Made by a program: the position numbers and the translations under genes. From positions 186,001 through 250,000 of the forward strand of contig CAYJMS010000002.1 in the NCBI GenBank assembly GCA_964371615.1: a stretch of 64,000 nt of DNA. Reading direction: 5' to 3'. The stretch's first letter is position 1. Every line of letters begins with the position of its first letter. Below, in pieces: positions 52,529 through 63,100 of the stretch. The notes beneath the pieces were generated by a model. That model did no database searches, was not told the origin of the DNA, and was given only the letters and a program-made list of their open reading frames with translations. The DNA is from SpSt-333 sp964371615 (GTDB lineage Bacteria > Bacteroidota > Ignavibacteria > UBA10030 > UBA8401).

Positions 52529-53518
52529 ATGGGAATTCTTGTGACCAATACACTGGATGAAATTAAAGCCCCTGTGGAACGGGAACTCTCCTCGTTCAAT
52601 GCCTTTTTCAAGCAGGCAATGCGTTCGAACGTCACACTGGTCGACACAATAGCACGGTACATCGTCAAGCAAAAAGGTAAACGAATCCGCCCTATCGTGG
52701 TGTTTCTTGCCGCCAAAGCGTGCGGCGACATCAACGACAGCACCTACCGGGGAGCGACTCTGGTGGAAATTCTCCATACGGCAACATTGGTGCACGACGA
52801 TGTAGTGGACGATTCCGATATGCGGCGCGGACTGGCTTCCATTAAGGCGGTCTGGAAAAACAAAGTAGCGGTGCTGATGGGAGATTATCTCCTCTCCACC
52901 GGATTGATGATCTCATTAAAGCATGACGATGTCTATTTTCTGAAGACTGTTTCGGACTCCGTCCGGCGAATGAGCGAAGGGGAAATACTGCAGATTCAGA
53001 AGAGCCGCGAACTGGACATTGACGAAGCGACCTATCTCACGATTATTTCAAACAAGACCGCTTCGCTGCTTTCCACCTGTTCCGAGATCGGCGCCGCAAG
53101 CGCTACGGAAGATCCGGCACAACGGAAACTCATGCGCGATTTCGGAGAGAATGTCGGGATGGCGTTCCAGATCCGTGATGATATACTCGATTTCACCTCC
53201 CGCAAAAGCATCCTCGGCAAACCGATCGGCGGCGATGTGAAGGAAAAGAAGATCACTCTTCCGCTGATTCACGCACTGCAGCAAACATCAAAACAGGAAG
53301 CGAAAAAAGTGCTGAAGATGATCAAGAACGGTACAAAAGGAAACGATGTGGAATACGTCGTCGATTTTGTCCGTCAGAACGGCGGCATACAATACGCCGA
53401 ACAACGGGCGCTGGAATTCGGCAACGCAGCACGGGAATGCCTGAAACCGTTCCCTGAATCCGACGCTCGCCGGTCATTGGAACTGTTTGTTGATTTTGTT
53501 ATGGAACGGGAAAAGTAG
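52529..53518 (+). CDS. polyprenyl (octaprenyl-type) diphosphate synthase
   Basis: A 329-residue trans-prenyl transferase that lengthens farnesyl diphosphate, most likely for menaquinone side chains. First Asp-rich motif LVHDDVVDDSDMRRG, second motif QIRDDILDF, the KGKRIRPIVVFLAA substrate site and GGDVKEKKITLPLI are seen. Chain length cannot be read reliably from the sequence; the overall match favours the long-chain IspB/HepT group. It closes the + strand cluster before a repeat-filled gap. Confidence 0.9.
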   Translation: MGILVTNTLDEIKAPVERELSSFNAFFKQAMRSNVTLVDTIARYIVKQKGKRIRPIVVFLAAKACGDINDSTYRGATLVEILHTATLVHDDVVDDSDMRRGLASIKAVWKNKVAVLMGDYLLSTGLMISLKHDDVYFLKTVSDSVRRMSEGEILQIQKSRELDIDEATYLTIISNKTASLLSTCSEIGAASATEDPAQRKLMRDFGENVGMAFQIRDDILDFTSRKSILGKPIGGDVKEKKITLPLIHALQQTSKQEAKKVLKMIKNGTKGNDVEYVVDFVRQNGGIQYAEQRALEFGNAARECLKPFPESDARRSLELFVDFVMEREK

Positions 53519-53895
53519 GGATAAAAGCAAAAGCAGCCACAAAATCACGAAAACACAAAGGGTAATAAAGAAACCAACAGCAAAAACAAAAACAGCTCAC
53601 GCAAAGCCGCAAAGAGATTAAAAATAAATAAAAGCAAACGCTGCCACAAAATCACGAAATCACAAAGGGAGAAATAAAAAGTAATTGGGAATTGGTCATT
53701 AGTAATTGGTAATCTGTTGTCTGTCATCTGGAATCTGGAATCTGACATCTTTTAACCATTAATCGTTACTCATTAATCATTCATCATTCATAATTCATCC
53801 TTCATAAATCATCCTTCCACATAAATCTTGTAATCTTGCCATCTTGTAATCTTGTAATCTTGCAATCATTAACAGTCTTATCTTCATCCGCCATG
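53519..53895 (-). repeat. composite word-repeat, copy 5 (reverse orientation)
   Basis: No gene. First come CACAAAATCACGAAATCACAAAG words (53533-53668), the reverse complement of the TTTGTGATTT words of modules M1 and M2. Then a full composite copy runs in reverse order (53681-53868): AATTGGTAATTGG words, ATCTG words, TTTTAACCATTAATCGTTACTC, ATCATTCATCATTCAT, AAATCATCCTTCC, and AATCTTGT octamers. Confidence 0.85.
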
Positions 53896-55071
53896 TTAAT
53901 TTAATTTCACCTCGCTCATCTGCGGTGACGATACAATAATTCTGCGTGCTCTCACAAACCGTTCCAGATTATATTCATTGTATAGCGGTGAATTCTTGTC
54001 GAAACTATTGATCTGCACTTTGCCGGAGGAATGAATGTATTCCCGGTTTCCGAGATAAATTGCGACGTGGCTGATTCGTTCCTTTTTCTCCTCCGTTGCT
54101 TTCCGTCCGAAGAACAGCAGGTCACCTTTTTTCAGATTGGCAAATTGTTCACCCGCATCCACCGGCGTTCCCTGCTCGGCTTGTTGACTTGCGTCCCGGT
54201 CCAGAACAATGCCGTTTAACAGATAAACCGTTTTGGTGAATCCTGAACAATCGACTCCTTTGACCGATGTTCCGCCCCAGAGATACGGAACGCCCATCAT
54301 GAATTTTCCCGTCCGCTCAATATTGGCGGCGACCGGCTGCAATGTCGATCCCCAATCGGCATAATCGATAAGGTCTTTTTTCGGGATAAATCCCACTCTG
54401 CCGTCGGCCAGTCCCACGCGTGTCCATGTGCCCGACCCGCCGAGATCGCGCACCACGCAGCCGCCGGTGATATCGGTAACGGGATAGGAATTCTCTACCG
54501 GTTGCTGTAGGATCATACCGTAAAATCCGGTAAAGAATAATTTTTTCGCTTTGCTCCACTCTTCCGCCTCTTGCTCGGTCATGTGTTGCAATTGATCGCC
54601 GTCCGCCCAGCCGAGATATTTATCCGGAGTCTGAATGTAGTAATAGCCCCCTCTTTTTTTCCAGATGCGCACAATATTTCCCATCAACGCCTGTGTTCCC
54701 AATTCCGCTCCCTCGCCTGTTTTGGTCCGCATGTTCGCTACACTAACGGTGATGACACCCCAGGTTTTTTCCCCGAGCACGGAAGAGGGCAGAACTTCGA
54801 TACTGTCCAGCACTTCGGAATATTGTGCGCGGAATGCAGCCAGCACCTCTTCCTTCGCCTCCGCGTTATCCACTTCCCCTTTCAGCGTGATTGTCTTTCC
54901 CTTTTCGATCATTTGCAGATCGAATATCGCAACCCGTGAGTCCGGTGCATACTTCTGCTCAAGTTCCTTAACGATGGGATGTATCTCAGCTTTTTCTTTT
55001 CCCTCATCGGGTTTTTGGCAGGAAACGAATGCGAAAATAAGAATGACGATAAAACCGTAGACGTTTTTCAT
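53896..55071 (-). CDS. NlpC/P60 lipoprotein with SH3-type domains
   Basis: A 391-residue cell-wall peptidase. Lipobox F-V-S-C (Cys18). About residues 25-90 carry a small BON-like or ferredoxin-like domain (GKTITLKGEVDNAEAKEEVL). Two SH3-type segments follow (98-150: NMRTKTGEGAELGTQALMG; 205-260), then the NlpC/P60 domain (about 265-375) with YLWGGTSVKGVDCSGFT (catalytic Cys), HVAIYLG (His) and a later polar residue. It likely cuts gamma-D-Glu-diaminopimelate bonds in peptidoglycan. The start at 55071 overlaps the EVE gene stop by four bases. Confidence 0.87.
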   Translation of the reverse strand: MKNVYGFIVILIFAFVSCQKPDEGKEKAEIHPIVKELEQKYAPDSRVAIFDLQMIEKGKTITLKGEVDNAEAKEEVLAAFRAQYSEVLDSIEVLPSSVLGEKTWGVITVSVANMRTKTGEGAELGTQALMGNIVRIWKKRGGYYYIQTPDKYLGWADGDQLQHMTEQEAEEWSKAKKLFFTGFYGMILQQPVENSYPVTDITGGCVVRDLGGSGTWTRVGLADGRVGFIPKKDLIDYADWGSTLQPVAANIERTGKFMMGVPYLWGGTSVKGVDCSGFTKTVYLLNGIVLDRDASQQAEQGTPVDAGEQFANLKKGDLLFFGRKATEEKKERISHVAIYLGNREYIHSSGKVQINSFDKNSPLYNEYNLERFVRARRIIVSSPQMSEVKLN

Positions 55072-55484
55072 AACTGTTCTTTCATTGATAATGCGAGGAT
55101 CGATTTCCACTCCGCGTCGGAGACCGGCATCACCGAAAGACGCGATATTGTGACGAGGGGGAATGTATTGAATTCTTTTTTGCTTTTGATAACGGAAAGC
55201 GGAACGGTATGGTCAAGTTTCCGAATAGGGCGAATTTCTATAACCACCAACGTATCATATTTTTGCGCGGGATCGGGATACGGGTCGGAAGCAATCTGCA
55301 CAATCCCGACGATCTGCTTCTCGTTTCCGGTGTGATACAGAAACGCCTCGTCCCCTTTTTTCATCGTACGGAGATGAATGAGCGCCGTCGCATTCCGTAT
55401 GCCCGACCAGACAGTTGTCGTGTCACGGATGAGGTCATCGAATGAGTATTCGGAAGGCTCGGTCTTCAGAAGAAATCGTTTCAT
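55068..55484 (-). CDS. EVE domain protein
   Basis: A 138-residue PUA-like EVE domain, expected to bind modified bases in nucleic acid. Features: KRFLLKTEPSEYSFDDL at the start, WSGIRNATALIHLRTMKKGDEAFLYHTG, and the closing DTLVVIEI and SRLSVMPVSDAEW segments. The frame is open to 55550, but a GGAG site and the canonical MKRFLLKTEP start at 55484 decide the start. Some EVE proteins serve in modification-dependent restriction, but there is no such partner here; its neighbours are a wall peptidase and a phosphoesterase. Confidence 0.9.
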   Translation of the reverse strand: MKRFLLKTEPSEYSFDDLIRDTTTVWSGIRNATALIHLRTMKKGDEAFLYHTGNEKQIVGIVQIASDPYPDPAQKYDTLVVIEIRPIRKLDHTVPLSVIKSKKEFNTFPLVTISRLSVMPVSDAEWKSILALSMKEQL

Positions 55485-55553
55485 GCATCTCCGGTGGTAA
55501 ACTTGATTAAAGTACTGGAATTGTAGCGGAAATGCAACGAAACGTATCAAACA

Positions 55554-56501
55554 CTACGCTGCGGTGGGAATAATCCGGGGATAAATAATTGCGGTGTTTT
55601 TGCGGATACCGGACGGTGGTACAATCGGTTCTTGTCGGTGTTCCGTCATGCCATCCCGCATGGAGAAGAAATTGATCATGCGGATACCGTTGCCGGCAGG
55701 GACTATTGACCCGCCGCCGTTGTAGCAACGAACCAATCTGCGGGTATACGCTTCATGTCTATGGACATGACCGTGGAGTACGCCGTCGACACCGGATTGG
55801 GCGAACAGTTTCAACAACCGTTTTTTCTTCCGCAACTTTATTGTTGCTGCTTCAATTGTCGACCAAACACGCTCCAACTTTGATCGGTTTTGACTGCGTT
55901 CTGTTTTGTGAAAATGATGGTGGATGGCGATAAACAGGTGCTTCGCTTCCCGGGGAGTCTGCCGCAGATATGATTTCACCAGTTCGTATTGCTCGCCATT
56001 CACCATTCCGTTGGATCCGAGCGGATTTTTAAAGGGACTCCATTCCGCTACTGAATTCATGCCGACGATGGCACTGTTACCGGCTATCTTGACAAAGGGA
56101 AATATTGAATGCCGTGACAGAAACCGGACGCCGGTAAACAGTTCTTTTGTGGAACGGTAGAATTCCTGAACTTTCTCGTGATAACGGGTCGCTTTACAAC
56201 TGGATGGAAATTCAAGCACATCCTCGGCATGATACGGGCCGCCAAATATATCATGGTTCCCGATCACAACGGTCATTCTAGGAGAATCGAGAAGATCGAA
56301 TTCCCGTAGAATCGACCGAAAGTGTTCAAATTCGTTCGGCCGCGCCTGATTGGTTATATCACCGGTGATAACAATATGGTCAACACCGGACCGGAGGCAT
56401 TGTTTCAGCGACGCTCGAAACCATTCTGAACGTTCGGGAAAATAATCCGGACTCAAGTGGAGGTCCGACAGTTGCGCAAGGGTCATAGTTTTTCTTGTCA
56501 T
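55554..56501 (-). CDS. calcineurin-like metallophosphoesterase
   Basis: A 315-residue protein with the full metallophosphoesterase motif series: QLSDLHLS, VITGDIT, VVIGNHDIFGG, AIHHHFHKT and HGHVHRHE. It resembles the CpdA/Icc-type class III group, which acts on cyclic nucleotides or other phosphodiesters; the true substrate cannot be inferred. The start may be 56513, 56501 or 56486; none has a ribosome site, and the last would begin MTLAQLSDLHLS, close to the family norm. Stands alone. Confidence 0.85.
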   Translation of the reverse strand: MTRKTMTLAQLSDLHLSPDYFPERSEWFRASLKQCLRSGVDHIVITGDITNQARPNEFEHFRSILREFDLLDSPRMTVVIGNHDIFGGPYHAEDVLEFPSSCKATRYHEKVQEFYRSTKELFTGVRFLSRHSIFPFVKIAGNSAIVGMNSVAEWSPFKNPLGSNGMVNGEQYELVKSYLRQTPREAKHLFIAIHHHFHKTERSQNRSKLERVWSTIEAATIKLRKKKRLLKLFAQSGVDGVLHGHVHRHEAYTRRLVRCYNGGGSIVPAGNGIRMINFFSMRDGMTEHRQEPIVPPSGIRKNTAIIYPRIIPTAA

Positions 56502-56513
56502 ACGTAGACCCAA

Positions 56514-56689
56514 ATTACCGAAATCGCTTGACCGAATGATTATTGGTGGGTTATGGAATTGTTAAATTGTTATTTGAGTAATTGAGTATTTGAGTATTTG
56601 AGTATTCAAGACTGCGAACCGAAGGTTCGCAATACACAATCTTTTGTGTTCTTAATGCCTTATTGGTACATCTTTTAGGTTTTACTTTT
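56514..56689. repeat. octamer tract and GAA hairpin
   Basis: TGAGTATT/TGAGTATTTGAGTA octamers (about 56575-56604), followed by GCGAACC-GAA-GGTTCGC (about 56615-56631) and ACACAATC. No gene is seen. Confidence 0.75.
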
Positions 56690-57056
56690 TTCCTTTTCCC
56701 TTTGTGATTTTGTGATTTGGTGGCTGCTTTTGTGATCCTCCTTTTCTTTCCGAGAAAGAAAAGGAGCAAAAGAAATCCTTCGAAATCGAAAGGCGCGGAT
56801 CGATCCCCAACCCACGGGCTGTTGTGGCGCCTGGCGCGCCACAAAATACGCTTCGATCGACCCTTTCCCTACGCACACCGCCGTCGATTTCGGCCCAACG
56901 CACATATTTTTAGATAAAATAAAAATGCAAACCGAAGGTTTGCAATACAATTTGGTGTCTTTGTGCCTTGGTGGTTGATTTTACTTTTGCATTTGCTTTT
57001 TCTCTTTCCTTTTGTGACTTTTTGAGTTTGTGGCTGCTTTTTTTTTGTTTTTCAAC
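56690..57056 (+). repeat. large composite module M2
   Basis: Second copy of the module at 13545-13997, with the same order: TTTGTGATTT words and GTGGCTGC; a perfect 13-pair hairpin CTCCTTTTCTTTC-CGA-GAAAGAAAAGGAG (56738-56766); a variable insert; TTGTGGCGC-CTGGC-GCGCCACAA (56822-56844) with the conserved tail; GCAAACC-GAA-GGTTTGC (about 56927-56943); and a second TTTGTGACTTTTTGAG stretch. No gene is seen. Confidence 0.85.
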
Positions 57057-57061
57057 TATGC

Positions 57062-57114
57062 TCTAGAATTATGTAATCTTGTAATCTTGTAATCTTGTAA
57101 TCTTGCAACGATAC
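57062..57114 (-). repeat. composite word-repeat, copy 6 (remnant)
   Basis: Four tandem TAATCTTG octamers followed by TGCAACGATA. This is the reverse complement of the block that opens the other composite copies. It directly abuts the stop codon of the C25 giant. Confidence 0.8.
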
Positions 57115-60100
57115 TTATTTCATTTTAACTAATTTCGATGTCGCAGTAATCTGTTTTTCCTGATGTTTTACAATAACACGATAGAAATAAACTCCATTAC
57201 CAATCTCATCCCCATCCCTGTCCCTGCCGTCCCATTGAATCCTGTTGAAACCGATAATCGCCGGCGTTTGAATCTCCTGGATCAGTCTCCCCGCGACAGT
57301 GTAGATTCGTATCGTCACATCCTCCGGCAATACCGGACCGGCAAGATTGAATGTGAAGTGCGTCGACCGGTTGAATGGATTCGGAATATTGTAAACATCC
57401 AATAATTTGAACTTCGATGCGACATTCACAAAGAGCGTCAGCGTATCGGAGGAATTTCCCGTCACGTCCGCCGCATGGATCTGTATGATGTTCTCCCCGT
57501 CGGTCAGTGTCGGTGTCCAGCGTATCTCCGCCGTTCCGGGAGAGGTGAATCCGGTCAGTTCCGCCACATCCGGCGTATAATACACGGGTGAATTATTCAA
57601 CCGGATCTTGAAATTCGACGTGTCGGCCTGTGAGAGCATGGAGGGATTATTATCGCTGTATCTGATCCTGATCTCGGGGAACTGGCTGATATAATCGCCG
57701 TTCACTACCTGCAAGCCGTCGATAGTAACGGCGATCAGCGGCCGTACGGAATCCGCTGAGACCGTAAATGGTAAGGTTACGCTGTTGTTTTCCTTGCTCA
57801 CTTCCACTATTTCATTTCCGGGATCGATCTCCATCATGAAAGCCAGATTTCCTTTTTTCCCCTTGCTGTCGAACAGCACAGACACTGTAACGGTCTCCCG
57901 TGCAGCAATGGTCATAAACCGTGTTTCTTTCAATACCGACTCAATTCCTGAATGGAGAGTTTTGATCCGTACGAGCACACTGTCTGCGTTTTCCATGCTG
58001 ACATTATAGACCGATCCGGTGAAATCAATCGATTCCCCTTCTATCACCGACGAACTGCTGATGGACGCCCCGGCGGCTGAGGTTGCCAGTTCTACCGGCT
58101 GTGCAGCGCTTATTGACCATGCGCTGATGGATGGCGATGCAAACGATGTACTTGTTGTCAGGTCGAATACGATCTGCATCATCGGATATTGCTGAACGGA
58201 AAAGGATTGCATCGGAATCGTCGATTGATTCACCGATGTGATTACCGTGTCGTTTCCCGCTGTCGGGGATATGCCGACGATGCGGGTCGTGATCTCTCCG
58301 CCAATGGCCGTTCTGGCTGCCGAACGATTCCTCACCGCACCGCGTGACGGAGGAATCTGTGATGTGATCTGCAAAGTGTTCAACAATCCGTACGACGATA
58401 TTACCGGAGTCACGATTCTGCCGGTGCTCTCTTTTCGGATGATGACCGTATCGGCCGAAGCAGGGCCCGATCCCTGCGATGTGTACATTTCAGGGACGGA
58501 TCCGATTGCTGCTCCTTTTCTTCCGATGATCGCCCAGGAATCGCGGAACGTCAATTGATCGATCCGTGCAGAACCGATGGTTTTCAATGCATTTCTCGCC
58601 GCGGGGGTGAGATTATTCGCGCCATCGTCTACAATCACGTTCGCAACGATGTCTCCCGCAGCAACGGCGCCGATGAAATTCACCAGCGAATCGACCTCTG
58701 CGGTATTATTTGAGACGTCGAATCGGCGAAGCGCTTTTACGGCAAATGTGACCGTGTCGATGACGGCTATATTGTGTCCCGGACCGAGTATCGGAGCGAT
58801 GATGTTGATGCCGTTCAGGTCCACCGCTCCGTTCAAACCGTCGTTGAATCCCGCCGACATTGCCGAAATCTCAAACTTTGTATCGACAATTCGTGCACCG
58901 TTCACATTGTCATACGAGGTCCGTTCGAACGTATTTCCCATCCACCCCGCCGAATCGACCTGGCCTAGCGTAAACGCGGCTGTATCTCCCAGATAAAATG
59001 AACCCGTCGTCCAGTCGCGCGTGCTGTTGAGATGCTTGACACGCCAATAGTATCGTTTGTTCTTTTGCAGCGAAATGATGGAAAACTCCGTAGTAAATTG
59101 CCCCATCGGCGACGTCATTGTTACCGGAGAAGTAAATGATGCAAGCGTATCGATCTGCGCCTGTGCAATCAACGGAAGTGTCGAGTCCAACGACGTAGGA
59201 TTAAGAAGGATTATCCGATCCGCCGACGAAAGACTGAATGCAGTGGGCTGTATGATTCTAAAATCGGTCGTAAAGACGGTAAAGTAGAATGTTGCATCGT
59301 TGTCGGTTTCGTTTAATTCGGTAATTAATCCGACAGGATCGAGATCCACCTGCAGCGCATGCTCGCCGGAACGCTTCAGTATCGGTACCGTCACCATGAA
59401 TGTATCCGTGGTGGAGGGATATTTTCTTCTCTCCTGCCATTCCGTCGCAGGTGAACCGAGATACAGATGCTTTACGGAAATTGTAACACTGTCATTCACC
59501 AATGCGCCGGTGTTGGCATATATGACGGTAAATTTCGCCGAATCAACCTCATCCGTAATGCGTTGCAGCGGCGGCCGGATTCCCAATTGTGTGATGGCAA
59601 GATTCGGCAGCACCGGGCTGGTCTGATTCTTTTTCACCACGACTGGAAATACGAAGAAATTATTATCGCGGTACAGTTCCCTGACCGTCGTATCCGGATC
59701 GATATTCACACGGATATTCCGGCGGCCGAATCCCAGCGACGTATTATATGATGAAGTAAATTCCCTGTATGACCGGACTCCAAGAGAATCAATCGCAATT
59801 GACGAGATATCCTCAATGGTGTTGTTCTCCCACTGCGACGACAAAATCACGCCGACATTTTTGACCGGCACTCCGCCGGCATTATAGACACGGAAGACGA
59901 CATCGATCTTCTCCCCCTGCAGCACGGTGTCTCCCGACTGAATTTCTTTCCGTGTTCCGCCGCTCTGCGGAACAAAACAGCGGACGGTTTGATAATTTGT
60001 TCCGAGTTCGGGAAGAGCGTCATAATTGATTTCGATCGAGGAGATTGTCGGAGAGAGTTCACCGGCGGATCGCTTCACAATCCCCTGGAGTTTGATGGAA

Positions 60101-63100
60101 TGATGACCCGAAGCATTGACATCCGAGATATCAAGCAGTGTATCGATGAGGCTCCATTGCTTCAGTGTATCCGACTCACCAGTCGTACGTATGCCGATCA
60201 GATTCATCGAAATATTACCCTGCGATTGTTCTGTGTACTTCACACCGATATTTTTCCATTCAGCAACAGGTCCGAAAAATGGCGTCGAGAAACTGCCGAT
60301 CGTATCCGGTACAGCAATTGCCGTATCGATCTGGACACGGCCCTGGAAGGGCTGAGAAACCATCTCCGGAACAGAACCGGGAGCAGCCCCTTTACGGCCG
60401 ATGATTGCCCAGGAAGTCCACGTTGTAATACTATCAACATACATACTTCCCAATTGTTTGATCTTATTTTTCAAGCTTACTGACAAGTTAGAACCGCCAT
60501 CATTTCCAATCGCGATAATGACAATGTCGCTGGTTTTTACAGTGTCCAATAAATTTTCATAATTGGTTATCACAGAACCTCCGCTCGACACTAAATATCT
60601 GTTATAGTATTTCAACCCAAACGTATTTCCGTCGAATATACAAACATGATGTCCGCCGAGCTCGCTTTGCGGGATAAAATTTTGGCCGTTTTTCGTTATG
60701 ACTGCAGTACTTCCATCGTTTAATCCGGCAGATATTGCCGAAAAAATAATCGTACTCGAATCCAGCCTGACAGCGGTGTTGTCAATATTCCTTACACCGG
60801 CCATTTCAAGTTCACTATATCCAGTACTATCTATGATAAGAATATTAGATTGTTGACCTCGATAATAGGATTCTATCACTCCTACACCGGATCCGTCACT
60901 GTACTTTGATCGTATCCACACCCGTTTTCCGATGAATGATTGATCGAGAGCATACGAAGTGTAAAATGTATCGAACGGCAATTGTACCGATGTCGGTTGG
61001 AAGAACGAAGGATCTGTGCCAATATCGATCAAGAATGATGATTGTGTTGATCGAGCCGAGGGGCTGAGGAATGTCAAGAGACCGGCTGATTGGTTCAATA
61101 TTCGAGTAAGTGCCATCGTTCGGATGGTTGTCGCGGCAACCAGGAAGGATCGGGAAAATGAATTATCGTTTTCATACAGTTCGTCGATGACGTTGTCTTT
61201 ATCGAAAAGTACCGAAATCGTATGTTCTCCCGGTTTATTTTTGATCGGGACTGAAAATACAATCGAATCTGAATATGACGGCAACGGGATCTTCATATTC
61301 TTTGAATAAACGACAGATCCATTGTATTCGGTAGTGATACGTATCGCGACGGAATCAACTGTGACAGTACCAAGATTATAATACACAAAGGTTACGGTAA
61401 GACTGTCGTTGACGTCCGTCGGAATTTCAGGTGATTGGACGTAGAGTGCGTTAAGAACAGATAAATTTGGTTTCGTCGGTATCGGTAACGAGATGATCGG
61501 ATCTCCGATCAATGTGTTCGTCTTCGCGAAGAGTCCGTATGTGCCGGCAGTTCCGTACTGCTTCATAAAATCGATCTTTGCCAACCGATGGATATCGCCA
61601 AGCGTCGCTGACGTATCGACAAGTAATTTCCGATAGAACAGCTGCGGAAATGTAAAAGCCGTCGACTCATAACCGAGCGAAGAATTCCCGATATAGGAAA
61701 TTGCCTGTCCCTGCAACCCGTTGACCGCCAGTTCGGAAAACGAAACGACATCCGATTCGGCGAATTTCGCTGTCGAGCAACCGAAATCCGATATCATCGG
61801 GCTTCTGTTTCGGGAATTTGCAAGTTGAGAAATATCGACAATGCTGTTATCCCAGGTTTGGGTCCCGCTGTGGCCGATATATGAGATAAACATTCCTCCT
61901 TCTTCAGTCGCCTTTGAAATTTCCTCTTGCGTGTACGGACCGAAATTTGTGATTGGATTTGTCGTTTTGTAAAAATTTGCCGCACTTCCACCGACCGGAG
62001 GCGGCACGACATAATTGTTGATGATGTGCTCGTTGGCGCCTTTCGATTGCGCAATTTGGTTCGGATTATTGAAGTTTCCGCCGGAAAAGAAAATATACTT
62101 CTTGTTCCAATCGTCGAATCCTTTTGCGATATATTGTTGGTGTTTGATGAAGTACGAACTGAATTCATTGAGGTCCTTAGCGGGAATCCTCCCGATGTTC
62201 ATTTGCGGGATCAAGGCTCCCGTGGTATCCCACTGCACGAACCAATTATCGCTGACAGGATTTCCGTACGGCGGGACGAAGTTCGGCGTTGGCGGTGTAC
62301 CGAGATATCTCGTTTTGTTGCCGTAGAAATCATATGTCCCTTTGCCGATCAGAACGACAAATCGTGGTTTCGGGGCTTGCCAGAGCATTGATGCGGTTTG
62401 CAGGAAATCTTTTATGGGCACCGGCGAAAGGAATCCGTAATTAAATTCATCATAGATATCGTCAATCATCACCGCTTTCGCTGTGACGGCATATGTCGAT
62501 GCGATGAAAGAAATGTAATTGTTGATCACCGGTCGGAAATACGGGTGAGTGATCGCGATATATTCGGCGCTATGAAGAGTGCTGCGAAGGTTTACGAATT
62601 TTTTTTTATAAAATACCAACGGTGTAGGGATTTTACTCTCTTTCAATACGTAATACTGCGTCCCGTTTTTGACGGAATCCTGGAAAAAGAGCGAGTCATT
62701 TCGGATGAAGTAATTGGTGATCTTTGTGATGGTGCTGTCGGAGATGATATATTTATATAATGATACTGCCGCCCCGGTCATTCCGCTGATAGCAATGGTC
62801 CCGGCCGGCAGACCGGAAGTGTTGGCAAAACTGAATGATAATGAATCATCTGTCGCACGAAGATACCGAGGATATTCCAACTCGTACCAATCACGGATTA
62901 CTGTATTAATTGTACCAGCCGTTGCAAACGAATGAATGTCAATTGTATTTGAGCCTTCTACCAACGCGGCAGATGAAAAATTCGCCTGCAGTACTTTTAC
63001 CTGGTATTTATCGATAAAACCCGAATCGTATTTTGTTGCAGTATTGTTGATCGACAACGCAAGATTATGCGCATTCGATGCGATATCCGAAGCATAGTCC

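Noticed and set aside
13762..56903. Similar short minus-strand frames in modules M1 and M2 (both containing EIDGGVRRER)
   Set aside because: They exist because the repeat tail is conserved; the peptides run into low-complexity word repeats and lack ribosome sites.
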